NCBI RefSeq assembly: GCF_004340205.1
Contig: NZ_SLWB01000001.1
Span: 496,001-560,000 of the forward strand
Direction of reading: 5' to 3'
DNA: 64,000 nt
Origin: Acetobacteroides hydrogenigenes
GTDB lineage: Bacteria; Bacteroidota; Bacteroidia; Bacteroidales; ZOR0009
Part shown: positions 18,923 to 27,399 of the stretch, piece after piece
Layout: every line of letters begins with the position of its first letter
Numbering within the stretch: the first letter of the stretch is position 1
The notes under the pieces: generated by a model
Seen by the model: only the letters and a program-made list of their open reading frames with translations
Database searches by the model: none
Told to the model about the DNA's origin: nothing
Position numbers and translations under genes: made by a program

Positions 18923-18961
18923 AATGCGAAGGAGGGGGTATAATGCCCCCTCCTTCGCATT
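18923..18961 (+). terminator. Strong hairpin between convergent genes
   Basis: Perfect 16-bp arms (18923-18938 and 18946-18961) around a 7-nt loop (TATAATG), only 2 bp after the lipoprotein stop codon. Probably a bidirectional terminator for this gene and the minus-strand gene ending at 18991. Confidence 0.85.
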
Positions 18962-18990
18962 CCTTCACTAAAGGTTTTCTTTATTTTATT

Positions 18991-19602
18991 TTACTTTTCT
19001 TCGTTTTTCCTACGTTGGATTTCATCACGAATATGAGACGCTCTCTCATAATCTTCTAGTTCTATGGCCTCCTTTAGCATACTATTCAAAGATTCAAGAT
19101 TCAGAGCCTCAAATTCGGTCTCATCATAACTTGAATGTTCTTCAAAAAAGGCACCTCCATCTTCAGAAGATTCTTCAGACTCCACATCCTCTTCCTCAAT
19201 ATATACTCCAGCTCTATCAACAATATCAGATGTCGTAAATATTGGGCATTTAAAGCGAAGAGCAAGAGCAATAGCATCACTTGTTCTAGAGTCTATAACA
19301 ACCTCCCTTTCGCCATTAAAGCAAACCAGCTGCGAGTAAAACACACCATCTTCAAGACGGTATATGTTTACCTCAAGAAGTTCTATGTTGAATGATTTTG
19401 AAAAGGATAGAAACAAATCATGGGTAAGCGGACGTGGTGGTGTTAGACCTTCCAAATGAATTGCAATAGACTGCGCCTCGAATCCTCCAATAATAATAGG
19501 AATGCGCCTCTGACCGCCTTCCTCCGAAAGCACCAAAGCATAAGCGCCTGATTGCGTTTGACTATAGGATATGCCGAGTACATTTAGCCTTACCTTCTGC
19601 AT
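18991..19602 (-). CDS. Bifunctional nuclease family (BFN/DUF151) protein with UVR motif
   Basis: 203 residues. Residues 1-130 are a DUF151/BFN domain (IPIIIGGFEAQSIAIHLEG, RTSDAIALALRFKCPIF), a fold linked to single- and double-strand nuclease activity in plant and archaeal members. After an acidic linker (EEEDVESEESSEDGG) comes a C-terminal UvrB/UvrC-type helical hairpin (MLKEAIELEDYERASHIRDEI). This fusion is common in Bacteroidota; its cellular role is not settled. Cytosolic. Confidence 0.85.
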   Translation of the reverse strand: MQKVRLNVLGISYSQTQSGAYALVLSEEGGQRRIPIIIGGFEAQSIAIHLEGLTPPRPLTHDLFLSFSKSFNIELLEVNIYRLEDGVFYSQLVCFNGEREVVIDSRTSDAIALALRFKCPIFTTSDIVDRAGVYIEEEDVESEESSEDGGAFFEEHSSYDETEFEALNLESLNSMLKEAIELEDYERASHIRDEIQRRKNEEK

Positions 19603-19735
19603 CCTTTGCTAGATAAACGGGTGGTCATAAATTTAAAAGCCTAAGTTATATATTTTGTCCATAGTTTTAGCGCCCCATCCTCTTTTTTGCAAAAAAAGAT
19701 TTTCCAAGAAAACTTGCCGTATTTATTCACGATTC

Positions 19736-19767
19736 GTTGTGTATATAAACTGATTTTCCTAAATTTG
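19736..19767 (+). promoter_or_regulatory. Promoter of rplU-rpmA
   Basis: GTTG (19736-19739), 20-bp spacer, TAAATTTG (19760-19767). The predicted start leaves a leader of about 30 nt before the L21 gene. Confidence 0.7.
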
Positions 19768-19803
19768 CCGTTCGAATCGAATTGTACAAATTAAACAGAA
19801 CCG

Positions 19804-20115
19804 ATGTACGCAATCGTAGAAATCGCAGGACAGCAGTTCAAAGTACAAAAAGATCAGAAGCTTTATGTAAACCGTCTAAAGGGTGACGAAGGAACCCAAG
19901 TTAGCTTCGATCGTGTACTGCTAGTCGACAATGACGGACAGGTTAAGATTGGTGCACCTGCAGTAGAAGGCGCCAAAGTAAACGCTAAAATTCTCTCTCA
20001 CCTTAAGGGCGATAAGGTTATCGTATTTAAGAAAAAGAGAAGAAAAGGTTACAAAAAATGCAACGGCCACCGTTCATACCTTTCTCAGATTTTAGTAGAA
20101 GACATTATTGCGTAA
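19804..20115 (+). CDS. rplU: 50S ribosomal protein bL21
   Basis: 103 residues, the normal length. MYAIVEIAGQQFKVQKDQKLYVNRL at the N-terminus and the basic GHRSYLSQ tail are diagnostic. It binds 23S rRNA domain I/II. It leads the usual rplU-rpmA pair, 19 bp before the L27 gene. Confidence 0.97.
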   Translation: MYAIVEIAGQQFKVQKDQKLYVNRLKGDEGTQVSFDRVLLVDNDGQVKIGAPAVEGAKVNAKILSHLKGDKVIVFKKKRRKGYKKCNGHRSYLSQILVEDIIA

Positions 20116-20134
20116 TTTTTAAAGAAGTAGAACA

Positions 20135-20395
20135 ATGGCTCACAAAAAAGGTGTCGGTAGTTCCAAGAACGGTAGAGAATCGGAAAGTAAACGACTAGGT
20201 CTTAAACTTTTCGGAGGTCAAACTGCAAAGGCTGGAAACATCATCGTGCGTCAAAGAGGCACCAAGCACAACCCAGGCCTTAACGTAGGTATGGGTAAGG
20301 ATCACACCCTATTTGCGCTTGTTGATGGTGTTGTTTCTTTCAGAAAGAAGAACAACAAGTCTTTTGTAAACGTAGAGCCTATTTCAGCCGAGTAG
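20135..20395 (+). CDS. rpmA: 50S ribosomal protein bL27
   Basis: 86 residues. It begins [21 protein letters not shown], so the flexible N-terminal tail reaching the peptidyl-transferase centre is present without a cleaved leader; QRGTKHNPG follows. Second gene of the rplU operon. Confidence 0.97.
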   Translation: MAHKKGVGSSKNGRESESKRLGLKLFGGQTAKAGNIIVRQRGTKHNPGLNVGMGKDHTLFALVDGVVSFRKKNNKSFVNVEPISAE

Positions 20396-20423
20396 GTAAA
20401 ATTTACGTCAATAACGTATTACG

Positions 20424-20467
20424 ATCTCCTGTCTTTTTTGCAACTTTGCTGTTGCGAGACAGGAGAT
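20424..20467 (+). terminator. Terminator of rplU-rpmA
   Basis: Arms ATCTCCTGTCT (20424-20434) and AGACAGGAGAT (20457-20467) enclose a second stem (GCAAC/GTTGC), followed by TTTTAATTT. Its loop carries CAACTTTG, one base off the -7 consensus, so the serS promoter may lie inside the hairpin. Confidence 0.75.
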
Positions 20468-20493
20468 TTTAATTTATACAAAATACATCTCAC

Positions 20494-21771
20494 ATGCTAA
20501 CCCTCAAGCAAATTAGAGAAGATAAGGATCTAGCCATTAAACGCCTTGCCGTTAAAGGCTTTGATTCTTCTGCAATTATCGATGAGATTATTGCACTGGA
20601 CGATGAACGCAAGGCCATTCAGGCAAAGGTTGATGCCGACCTTGCTGAGATGAACAACATATCGCGCCAAATTGGGGTAATGTTCAGTCAAGGTAAACAG
20701 CTAGAAGCCAACACCCTTAAACAGAAAACCCTTGACATGAAAGAGGCTACCAAAGTTTTGCAGGTAAGGCTATCGGAAGTAGAGCAACTACTAGAACAGA
20801 AGATTGTGCTATTACCCAACTTCCCTAGCGAACTGGTACCCGAAGGCAAATCGGCATCAGACAATGTTGTAGTACGCCAAAGCGACAACATCCCTAATCT
20901 AGATAAGGCTACGGCACTACCTCACTGGGAACTTGCAAAAAAATACGACATCATCGATTTTGAACTCGGTGTTAAGCTAACTGGAGCAGGATTCCCTGTA
21001 TACAAAGGTCAAGGAGCAAGACTACAAAGAGCGCTAATATCCTTCTTCCTTGACGAGAATACCTCAGCAGGATACACCGAAGTAATGCCTCCGCTTATGG
21101 TAAATGAAGCATCAGGCTTTGGGACGGGTCAACTTCCCGACAAAGAAGGGCAAATGTACCACGCCACTGTTGACAACTTCTACCTCATCCCAACCGCAGA
21201 GGTTCCTGTAACGAATATTTTTCGCGACGTAATCCTAAACAGCAAGGAGCTGCCTATAAAGATGACGGCTTACACACCCTGCTTCCGTCGCGAAGCAGGA
21301 TCTTACGGCAAAGACGTCCGAGGACTTAACCGTCTTCACCAATTCGACAAGGTTGAGATCGTTCAGATTGCCCACCCCAACGAGTCGTACAAAACACTCG
21401 ACGGAATGGTTGCCCACGTGGAAAACATTGTAAAGAAACTAGGCCTACCTTACCGCATTCTTAGGCTTTGCGGTGGAGACATGAGCTTTACCTCCGCCCT
21501 AACCTACGACTTCGAGGTTTACTCTGCAGCACAAGAGCGTTGGCTAGAAGTTTCATCCGTTTCAAACTTCGAAGGGTTTCAAGCCAATCGTCTTAAGCTT
21601 CGCTTTAAGGAGGATGGAGAAAAGAAGACACAGCTTGCGCACACTCTCAATGGCAGTTCGCTAGCCTTACCCCGTATTGTTGCGGCGCTACTCGAGAACA
21701 ACCAAACTGAAAAAGGAATTCATATCCCTGAAGTGCTTCAACCATATACTGGATTTGAGTACATTTGCTAA
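20494..21771 (+). CDS. serS: Seryl-tRNA synthetase
   Basis: 425 residues, class II synthetase. The N-terminal long coiled-coil arm (about 30-105) grips the tRNA-Ser variable arm. The catalytic core has motif 2 (FRREAGSYGKDVRGLNRLHQF) and motif 3 (NGSSLALPRIVAALLE). Complete and ordinary. Confidence 0.97.
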   Translation: MLTLKQIREDKDLAIKRLAVKGFDSSAIIDEIIALDDERKAIQAKVDADLAEMNNISRQIGVMFSQGKQLEANTLKQKTLDMKEATKVLQVRLSEVEQLLEQKIVLLPNFPSELVPEGKSASDNVVVRQSDNIPNLDKATALPHWELAKKYDIIDFELGVKLTGAGFPVYKGQGARLQRALISFFLDENTSAGYTEVMPPLMVNEASGFGTGQLPDKEGQMYHATVDNFYLIPTAEVPVTNIFRDVILNSKELPIKMTAYTPCFRREAGSYGKDVRGLNRLHQFDKVEIVQIAHPNESYKTLDGMVAHVENIVKKLGLPYRILRLCGGDMSFTSALTYDFEVYSAAQERWLEVSSVSNFEGFQANRLKLRFKEDGEKKTQLAHTLNGSSLALPRIVAALLENNQTEKGIHIPEVLQPYTGFEYIC

Positions 21772-21796
21772 TAAGCATTTTATTTGCTAAATATGT

Positions 21797-21828
21797 GGGC
21801 ACATCAAAAAAGTTGATGTGCCCTTTTT
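21797..21828 (+). terminator. Terminator of serS
   Basis: Stem GGGCACATCAA/TTGATGTGCCC with a 5-nt loop followed by TTTTT, 25 bp after the stop codon. Confidence 0.92.
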
Positions 21829-21852
21829 ATCGACACATAACAACCACCAAAC

Positions 21853-22164
21853 ATGCCAGGATTCATCATTAACACAACCTTTAGCGTCGACAAATCTGTC
21901 AATCAGCCGTGGCTCGAATGGATTCAGAAAGATTTTATCCCTTTTGTACAGAACTCTGGAATCTGCAAAAGCCATCTACTTAGTAGGGTAATGCTCCAAG
22001 GTGGAGAAGAAGATTACACCTATTCCCTCCAAGTTAGAATAAGCGATCCTCAACAAAGCCTTCTATACGACTCACTCTGCCATACTGCACTCGAAAAGCA
22101 ACTCCCTGAAATGTTCCCTAACACAGTCTACTACTTTAAAACTGTTTTAAAAATCATCGAGTAG
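21853..22164 (+). CDS. DUF4286 family protein
   Basis: 103 residues: a short ferredoxin-like alpha/beta protein beginning MPGFIINTTFSVD, with HTALEKQLPEMFPNTVYYFKTVLKII at the end. This matches the small cytosolic DUF4286 family common in Bacteroidota, function unknown. It is 6 bp before the EamA transporter gene and likely co-transcribed with it and ruvC. Confidence 0.8.
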   Translation: MPGFIINTTFSVDKSVNQPWLEWIQKDFIPFVQNSGICKSHLLSRVMLQGGEEDYTYSLQVRISDPQQSLLYDSLCHTALEKQLPEMFPNTVYYFKTVLKIIE

Positions 22165-22170
22165 TTTCGA

Positions 22171-23058
22171 ATGCACAACCACAGCAAGAGCTATCTTTTT
22201 GCGGTGCTCACCATTTTGTTTTGGAGCACCGTAGCCTCTGCCTTTAAAATAGCACTAAAGCAAGCAACAATACCTCAAGTTTTGTTTATTGCTTCAGCAA
22301 CCTCGTTCATTATCCTTGGATTAATACTCCCATTCCTCGGATTTAAAAAAGTGCTAAAACAATCTCGTCAGGATTTACTACGATCAGCAGTTCTAGGATT
22401 CCTCAACCCGTTCGCCTACTACATCATTCTATTTAAGGCCTACTCCCTGCTTCCTGCTCAAGTAGCACAGCCTCTTAACCAGATATGGCCTTTAACTTTA
22501 GCCTTTCTCGCCGTTCCTATCCTCAACCAAAAACTTCCAAAGTCGACTCTCACCAGCCTAATTGTATGCTTTACTGGAGTCGTAATCATAGCTTCACAGG
22601 GAGAAGTTCGCATATTCAACCAGTCTAACCCATGGGGAGTAGCACTAGCGTTATCGAGTTCTATTGTTTGGTCGCTCTACTGGCTAGTTAACGTAAAAGA
22701 TAACCGACACTTTGCCGTTAAGCTTTTCACCAATTTTGGGTTCTCGACAGCATATTTGCTAATACTATCTTCCTTTCAAAAAGACTTTTACACCTTCAGC
22801 ATCGAGGGCATATTCAGCAGCATCTACATAGGTGTTTTTGAAATGGGAATTAGCTTTTTATTCTGGATGAAAGCCCTAGAGTTAGCCAAATCTGCAGCAA
22901 AAATTGGCTTAATGGTTTACCTCGTGCCGTTTATTTCTCTTATTTTCATACACCTCATTGTAGGAGAACAAATAAGAACAACAACACTAGTAGGATTAAG
23001 CATTGTCGTTTTAGGGTTGCTATACCAGCAAAAGGACCAACTATTAAAAAAGGAGTAA
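22171..23058 (+). CDS. DMT-superfamily transporter (EamA family)
   Basis: 295 residues with ten hydrophobic helices forming two EamA repeats (about 5-140 and 150-290). TILFWSTVASAFKIALK at the first helix and GVFEMGISFLFWMKALELA in the second half are typical. Inner-membrane exporter or permease for an unknown metabolite. It ends 3-6 bp before ruvC. Confidence 0.85.
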   Translation: MHNHSKSYLFAVLTILFWSTVASAFKIALKQATIPQVLFIASATSFIILGLILPFLGFKKVLKQSRQDLLRSAVLGFLNPFAYYIILFKAYSLLPAQVAQPLNQIWPLTLAFLAVPILNQKLPKSTLTSLIVCFTGVVIIASQGEVRIFNQSNPWGVALALSSSIVWSLYWLVNVKDNRHFAVKLFTNFGFSTAYLLILSSFQKDFYTFSIEGIFSSIYIGVFEMGISFLFWMKALELAKSAAKIGLMVYLVPFISLIFIHLIVGEQIRTTTLVGLSIVVLGLLYQQKDQLLKKE

Positions 23059-23061
23059 ATC

Positions 23062-23625
23062 TTGGTGAATAAGGAAGAAAAAATAATACTCGGGATTGAC
23101 CCTGGAACAAATCTGATGGGTTACGGAGTCATTTCGGTAAAAGGCCAAAATGTACGGTTGGTATGCATGGGCATAATCGATCTGAAAAAGTTGGGCGATC
23201 ACTACATAAAGCTGGCAAAAATATTTGAAAAGGTAACCGCAATAATAGACCAGTACCATCCAGATGAGCTTGCCATTGAGGCTCCCTTTTTCGGCAAGAA
23301 TGTTCAATCTATGCTTAAGCTGGGAAGAGCGCAAGGGGTTGCGATGGCGGCTTGCCTTGCTCGTCAAATTCCTATTTTTGAGTATTCGCCCCGAAAAGTT
23401 AAGATGGCCATTACAGGGCAAGGTGCATCGTCGAAGGAGCAGGTTGCTGCAATGCTAAAAAACATCCTCAAAGAAAAGGAGCTACCACAATCGACGTTCG
23501 ACGCAACCGACGCCCTTGGAATTGCCGTATGCCACTTTTTCCAATCGAACAAACCCGATAGCGAAAAATCATTCAACAGCTGGGCCGATTTCATCAGCAA
23601 AAATCCAGCACGATTGAAAAAGTAA
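23062..23625 (+). CDS. ruvC: Holliday junction endonuclease RuvC
   Basis: 187 residues with an RNase H-like fold. Catalytic acids are visible as D13 (GIDPGT), E in AIEAPFF and the DATDALG pair near 150. It resolves Holliday junctions with RuvAB. There is no ATG: the start is TTG (23062) or GTG (23065), preceded by AAGGAG at 23050-23055, a clear Shine-Dalgarno at 6 or 9 nt that is unusual in this window. The preceding gene stops at 23058, so the two are tightly coupled. Confidence 0.92.
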   Translation: MVNKEEKIILGIDPGTNLMGYGVISVKGQNVRLVCMGIIDLKKLGDHYIKLAKIFEKVTAIIDQYHPDELAIEAPFFGKNVQSMLKLGRAQGVAMAACLARQIPIFEYSPRKVKMAITGQGASSKEQVAAMLKNILKEKELPQSTFDATDALGIAVCHFFQSNKPDSEKSFNSWADFISKNPARLKK

Positions 23626-23686
23626 GCAGAAGAAACTCCCGTATAGCACATCTAGGGCACCCTAAAGAGATAAAAACAGCTACAGG

Positions 23687-23717
23687 TTTGTATTTATAGC
23701 ATAATACGCTACTTTTG
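23687..23717 (+). promoter_or_regulatory. Promoter of DUF4254 gene
   Basis: TTTG (23687-23690), exactly 19 bp, TACTTTTG (23710-23717): a full consensus match. The predicted start is near 23724. Confidence 0.75.
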
Positions 23718-23741
23718 CTGACAAACTACAAATTTACTCGT

Positions 23742-24347
23742 ATGAAATTTAGCGCTTTATGTAACAAGTTATTCGACCAGTGCGTTGAAAACTACCACAT
23801 TGCAGACCATGTTGATAGCGTTTTTGAAAACCCGTATGAGCCTCAGACTATCGAAAACATCCTATACCTAAAGAATAGAATTGATGCGGTGCAGTGGCAC
23901 TTGGAGGATATTATCCGTGATCCTAACATTGATCCCGTAGAAGCCCTTGCCTTAAAACGCAGAATTGACAAGTCGAACCAGGATCGTACCGATTTGGTTG
24001 AAATGATCGACAGCTATTTCCTTGAGAAGTACGCCCACATCAAACCGCTCCAAGATGCAGTAATCAATACAGAAAGCCCTGCTTGGGCCATCGACCGCCT
24101 ATCGATTCTTGCACTTAAGATTTACCACATGCAGCAAGAGGTAAACCGTACCGATACCGATGCGGCACACCTAGAGCAATGCTCCAATAAGCTGAGAATA
24201 CTACTCGAGCAAAGAGTAGACCTCTCAACCGCTATCGACCAGCTTATTGACGATATCGAAGCAGGCCGACGCTACATGAAGGTTTACAAGCAAATGAAGA
24301 TGTACAACGACCCTTCGCTTAACCCAGTTCTTTACGGAAAGAAGTAG
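23742..24347 (+). CDS. DUF4254 domain protein
   Basis: 201 residues from the ATG at 23742. A TTG start nine codons upstream would lie inside the promoter -7 box and is rejected. The protein is helical, with the family signature (WAIDRLSILALKIYHMQQE). DUF4254 genes are often found next to LPS glycosyltransferases in Bacteroidota, and here a family 9 glycosyltransferase follows. Biochemical role unknown. Confidence 0.8.
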   Translation: MKFSALCNKLFDQCVENYHIADHVDSVFENPYEPQTIENILYLKNRIDAVQWHLEDIIRDPNIDPVEALALKRRIDKSNQDRTDLVEMIDSYFLEKYAHIKPLQDAVINTESPAWAIDRLSILALKIYHMQQEVNRTDTDAAHLEQCSNKLRILLEQRVDLSTAIDQLIDDIEAGRRYMKVYKQMKMYNDPSLNPVLYGKK

Positions 24348-24369
24348 CCGCCAACCCTTAAAATAAGCC

Positions 24370-24396
24370 AAAGCCCTTTTTACAAAAGGGCTTTTT
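24370..24396 (+). terminator. Terminator of DUF4254 gene
   Basis: Stem AAAGCCCTTTT/AAAAGGGCTTT with a 3-nt loop and a short T-run, 22 bp after the stop codon. Confidence 0.85.
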
Positions 24397-24494
24397 GCTT
24401 CCCAAATACCCCATAGCCTCCAGTGCAAGCACGTTAGGCGTAAAAAAACATCGCCTAACAACCAATTTAGTTTTAGTAAAACCGAGGCATTTAG

Positions 24495-24502
24495 TACCTT
24501 TG
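24495..24502 (+). promoter_or_regulatory. Promoter -7 element for glycosyltransferase gene
   Basis: TACCTTTG, an exact -7 match, 27 bp before the start codon. The -33 region (TTTTAG) is weak. Confidence 0.5.
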
Positions 24503-24528
24503 CTCTACCGAATACACTGCCTGCATAT

Positions 24529-25566
24529 ATGAATAGTAAACCTGCAAAAATCCTTGTAATCCGCCTATCGGCACTTGGCGATGTTGCAATGACAATACCT
24601 GTTATTCACTCTCTTGTAAAGCAGCACCCCAATGTCGAGGTTACCGTTATCTCAAAACCTTGGGTTAGGCCCCTCTTCGAGACGCTTGACGTCAGGTTCG
24701 TAGGCGCCGACATTCGTAAAGGTAGAAAAGGAGTCGCAGATTTCTTCCGCTTCTTTTTCATGCTGCGCAGAATGGAGAATTGGGATATCGTTGTCGACCT
24801 ACACGATGTTATCTTCTCGAAGCTGCTCCGAAAGCTATTCCGCCTATGCGGAACCCCGGTTGTTACGATCGACAAGGGGCGTCAAGATAAGAAGGAGCTG
24901 GTTATGTACCCTAACAAGAAGTTCAGGCAGCTACCAACCACGTTTGAGCGCTACTCGGACACGCTAAAGCGGGCAAACCTTCCGGTAAAGGTTGAGTTCG
25001 ACACCATTTTCCCAACAAGCATCCCCCTCACTAAGGATATTGCAGACATACTCGGCAACAAGGAAGCCAAATGGATTGGAATTGCCCCATTTGCCCAGCA
25101 CAAGGGGAAGGTTTACCCTCCCGAAAAAATGGAACAGGTTGTTCAGTACTTCAGCCAACGAAATGACGTTAAGGTCATCCTCTTTGGAGGAGGAAAGGCC
25201 GAAGTTGCCGCTCTAAAAGAATGGGAAGATAAGTATGAGAATGCCGTCTCGGTAGCTGGCAAAATTAAGCTTGGCCAAGAGCTATTGGTCATGGACAAGC
25301 TAGACGTAATGGTATCCATGGACTCGGCCAACATGCACCTAGCTTCGCTTACCGCAACCCCCGTTGTTTCGATATGGGGAGCAACGCACCCCTATGCAGG
25401 CTTCTACGGATGGAAGCAACCGATAAAAAACATCATTCAGCTCGACCTTGACTGTCGTCCCTGCTCGGTATACGGCAATAAGGAGTGCATGTGGGGCGAC
25501 TACCGCTGCATGAACAGCATAACCCCCGAAAGTATAATCAAGAAGATCGAAGAGGTAATTGGCTGA
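24529..25566 (+). CDS. Glycosyltransferase family 9 (heptosyltransferase-like)
   Basis: 345 residues. ILVIRLSALGDVAMTIPVIHSL at the N-terminus and the C-terminal nucleotide-sugar site (VSMDSANMHLASLTATPVVSIWGATHP) are classic for GT9 enzymes that add heptose or related sugars to the LPS inner core. It sits at the cytoplasmic face of the inner membrane. The C-terminal cysteine cluster (CRPCSVYGNKECMWGDYRC) is common in the Bacteroidota members. Which acceptor it uses is not evident. Confidence 0.9.
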   Translation: MNSKPAKILVIRLSALGDVAMTIPVIHSLVKQHPNVEVTVISKPWVRPLFETLDVRFVGADIRKGRKGVADFFRFFFMLRRMENWDIVVDLHDVIFSKLLRKLFRLCGTPVVTIDKGRQDKKELVMYPNKKFRQLPTTFERYSDTLKRANLPVKVEFDTIFPTSIPLTKDIADILGNKEAKWIGIAPFAQHKGKVYPPEKMEQVVQYFSQRNDVKVILFGGGKAEVAALKEWEDKYENAVSVAGKIKLGQELLVMDKLDVMVSMDSANMHLASLTATPVVSIWGATHPYAGFYGWKQPIKNIIQLDLDCRPCSVYGNKECMWGDYRCMNSITPESIIKKIEEVIG

Positions 25567-26235
25567 TGCAACTGGAGCCCCATCGATCCACAACGCCTTC
25601 CCCTTTTTGATGGCTAACAACGAAACCTCCGAGCAGCAAAAAGGCCTACAAGTTAGGATGCAAACCGTTTTGGCATACCCCTAAAGAGGTATGCCCATCC
25701 AAATTCTTGATAGTACAACCGCGATCCGAGCATAGGTATAGCCCTCTTCTATTTCGAGTTCACCCACCCCAACACCTCTCCTACCGTTGCGCTTTTGCCT
25801 GAAGCAAACGCCAAATTGGCGCTGACAAGATCGGTAAAGGTGTACGCATTTGGTGCTTTCGTGCACCATTTTGGTGCATAAGCGAACGGGTTTGGTGTAT
25901 AAGTGATTGCCCTTGGTGCTTCAACGAACGCATTTGGTGTATATATGTTCACACTAGGAGGTTAAGCGAACGCCTTTGGTGTACAGCTCAACGTCGAAGG
26001 AGGCTTTCCTTAAACGAATTCGATATAAGCTAAAGGCTAAGCCGAATAAGCGACGGCTAAAGGGCATAGCATCGAGGCTCTAAGGCTCTACGGCGAAGCC
26101 TATCTTCAATTCCACCAAGCAACGCCGATTAGGCAGCTAAAGCCTTGTGGAAGAAATCCCGTTAACGGAAAAGAAGAGGGAGGCTTGCTAAATCGACGGA
26201 TGCGGATAGCGTATTTTGCAGGGGGAACTCAATAA
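25567..26235. other. Gene-free region between convergent genes
   Basis: Nearly 670 bp without a credible gene. It contains the 21-bp tandem array at 25840-26007, an inverted repeat CGCCAA-A-TTGGCG at 25809-25821 just upstream, and after the array a stretch (26028-26100) of irregular GGCTAAG/CTAAAGG words that may be a decayed second array. Confidence 0.7.
25840..26007. repeat. Tandem array, 8 units of exactly 21 bp
   Basis: The anchor TTGGTG recurs at 25850, 25871, 25892, 25913 and 25934, is diverged to TAGGAG at 25955, is intact at 25976, and is AAGGAG at 25997, with no slip in spacing. The consensus unit resembles gcgaacgcatttggtgtata plus one base. One unit contains the hairpin GCACCA-TTT-TGGTGC (25863-25877). 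Sequence varies strongly between units while the period does not. Confidence 0.85.
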
Positions 26236-26260
26236 AAAAGAGGGCTTATAGCCCTCTTTT
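26236..26260 (-). terminator. Terminator of HIT gene
   Basis: Read on the minus strand, stem AAAAGAGGGCT/AGCCCTCTTTT with a 3-nt loop runs directly off the stop codon and ends in a T-run. Confidence 0.88.
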
Positions 26261-26654
26261 ACTTAATACTTTCAGCAATTGATTTGGCAATCTCCTGAAA
26301 TTCTTCGGGAGAAAGCTTCAGCTTCTCTCTTCGAAAATCGAGATCGGACTCCTTGTTAAGCGGTACTAGGTGTATATGCGCATGAGGAACCTCCATTCCT
26401 AAAACCGCCACACCTACCCGTTTGCAAGGAATTGCAGCTTCAATACCTTTCGCCACCTTTTGAGCAAAAATGGCCATCCCCGCTAAAACCTGGGGATCTA
26501 GGTCGAAAAGATAGTCAACCTCCACCTTAGGCACTACCAGCGTATGCCCCTTAGCCATTGGCGAGATATCAAGGAACGCATAGTAACGATCATCCTCGGC
26601 AACCTTGTAGCAAGGAATCTCGCCATTGATAATTCTAGTAAAAATTGATGCCAT
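26259..26654 (-). CDS. HIT family protein (histidine triad hydrolase)
   Basis: 131 residues. It begins SIFTRIINGEIPCYKVAED and carries the histidine triad HAHIHLVPL near 95. Family members hydrolyse AMP-linked or similar nucleotide conjugates (Hint branch). It is 12 bp downstream of greA and probably in the same transcript. Confidence 0.93.
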   Translation of the reverse strand: MASIFTRIINGEIPCYKVAEDDRYYAFLDISPMAKGHTLVVPKVEVDYLFDLDPQVLAGMAIFAQKVAKGIEAAIPCKRVGVAVLGMEVPHAHIHLVPLNKESDLDFRREKLKLSPEEFQEIAKSIAESIK

Positions 26655-26666
26655 CTTCTTAGAGCT

Positions 26667-27140
26667 TTATCGTGAAATTTCTAGAACTTCGAAGCTAACC
26701 AAACCCGCAGGGATTTGCACCTCAACCAAATCGCCCACCTTTTTTCCTAGCAGCGCTTTGGCGATGGGAGTTCCCGTAGAAATTTTACCCTCCTTTATAT
26801 TTGCCTCGTTTTCCGATACCAAGGTGTACTGCATCGTAGCGTTGGTCTTCACATTTTTAATCTTGACCTTATTCAGTATTTGTACGGTGCTGGTATCTAT
26901 TTTTGATTCGTCGATAATACGGCCGTTGGCAACGGTATCCTCAAGCTTTGCAATACGCATCTCGAGCAAGCCTTGAGCCTCTTTAGCGGCATCATATTCG
27001 GCATTTTCAGAAAGGTCACCTTTATCTCGAGCCTCTGCTATCTGGCGGGCTATGGCAGGGCGCTCTACATTCTTTAGGTGCTCAAGCTCTGTTTTTAGCT
27101 TGTTGTAACCTTCTTCTGTAAGATATATCACTTTAGACAT
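26667..27140 (-). CDS. greA: Transcription elongation factor GreA
   Basis: 157 residues. The N-terminal coiled coil with the acidic tip (ARDKGDLSENAEYDAAKE) enters the RNA polymerase secondary channel to stimulate cleavage of backtracked RNA; the C-terminal FKBP-like domain follows (GTPIAKALLGKKVGDLVEVQIP). The start is the ATG at 27140 (MSKVIYLTEEGYNKL); an in-frame extension upstream reads through the leader hairpin and is not protein-like. Confidence 0.95.
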   Translation of the reverse strand: MSKVIYLTEEGYNKLKTELEHLKNVERPAIARQIAEARDKGDLSENAEYDAAKEAQGLLEMRIAKLEDTVANGRIIDESKIDTSTVQILNKVKIKNVKTNATMQYTLVSENEANIKEGKISTGTPIAKALLGKKVGDLVEVQIPAGLVSFEVLEISR

Positions 27141-27158
27141 AGCTCTTGTTTTAAGGTT

Positions 27159-27196
27159 TAAATAAAAAAGAAAGAATTCCAGCAAGCTGGAACTCT
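27159..27196 (-). promoter_or_regulatory. Terminator-like hairpin in the greA leader
   Basis: On the minus strand, AGAGTTCCAGC and GCTGGAATTCT (27196-27173) form an 11-bp stem with one G-U pair and a two-base TT spacer, at once followed by TTCTTTTTT. This is the form of an intrinsic terminator, yet it lies between the greA promoter element and the greA start codon. Confidence 0.7.
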
Positions 27197-27205
27197 TTCG
27201 TACCA

Positions 27206-27213
27206 CAAATATA
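27206..27213 (-). promoter_or_regulatory. Promoter -7 element for greA
   Basis: TATATTTG on the minus strand fits TAnnTTTG. Transcription would begin near 27199, placing the hairpin at the extreme 5' end of the mRNA. No good TTTG at -33. Confidence 0.5.
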
Positions 27214-27399
27214 TACATATTTTAATTCTTCCGCCATTCTTTAACAATCTAAATTGACGACATGCTTACCATCAAGCTCAACATCATAGGAATACCATCA
27301 AGGTTAATCCTTCTAAGAAAACGAATACGCTGCAGAAATATCCATGCAAAGCAGAAATGTTGATGTTTAATCGCTATAATTGCGCTCAAAGAAATTCGG

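Noticed and set aside
23715-23741. Upstream TTG start for the DUF4254 gene
   Set aside because: It lies within the promoter -7 element, upstream of the expected transcription start.
25749-25952. 67-codon minus-strand frame over the 21-bp array (repeats of YTPNAF)
   Set aside because: Periodic only because 21 is divisible by three; it begins at a GTG inside the array and a stop cuts the remaining units off.
25840-26007. CRISPR array
   Set aside because: Period of 21 bp is too short, there is no alternation of constant repeats and unique spacers, and no cas gene is near. The same holds for the 41- and 42-bp arrays, whose whole unit is repeated.
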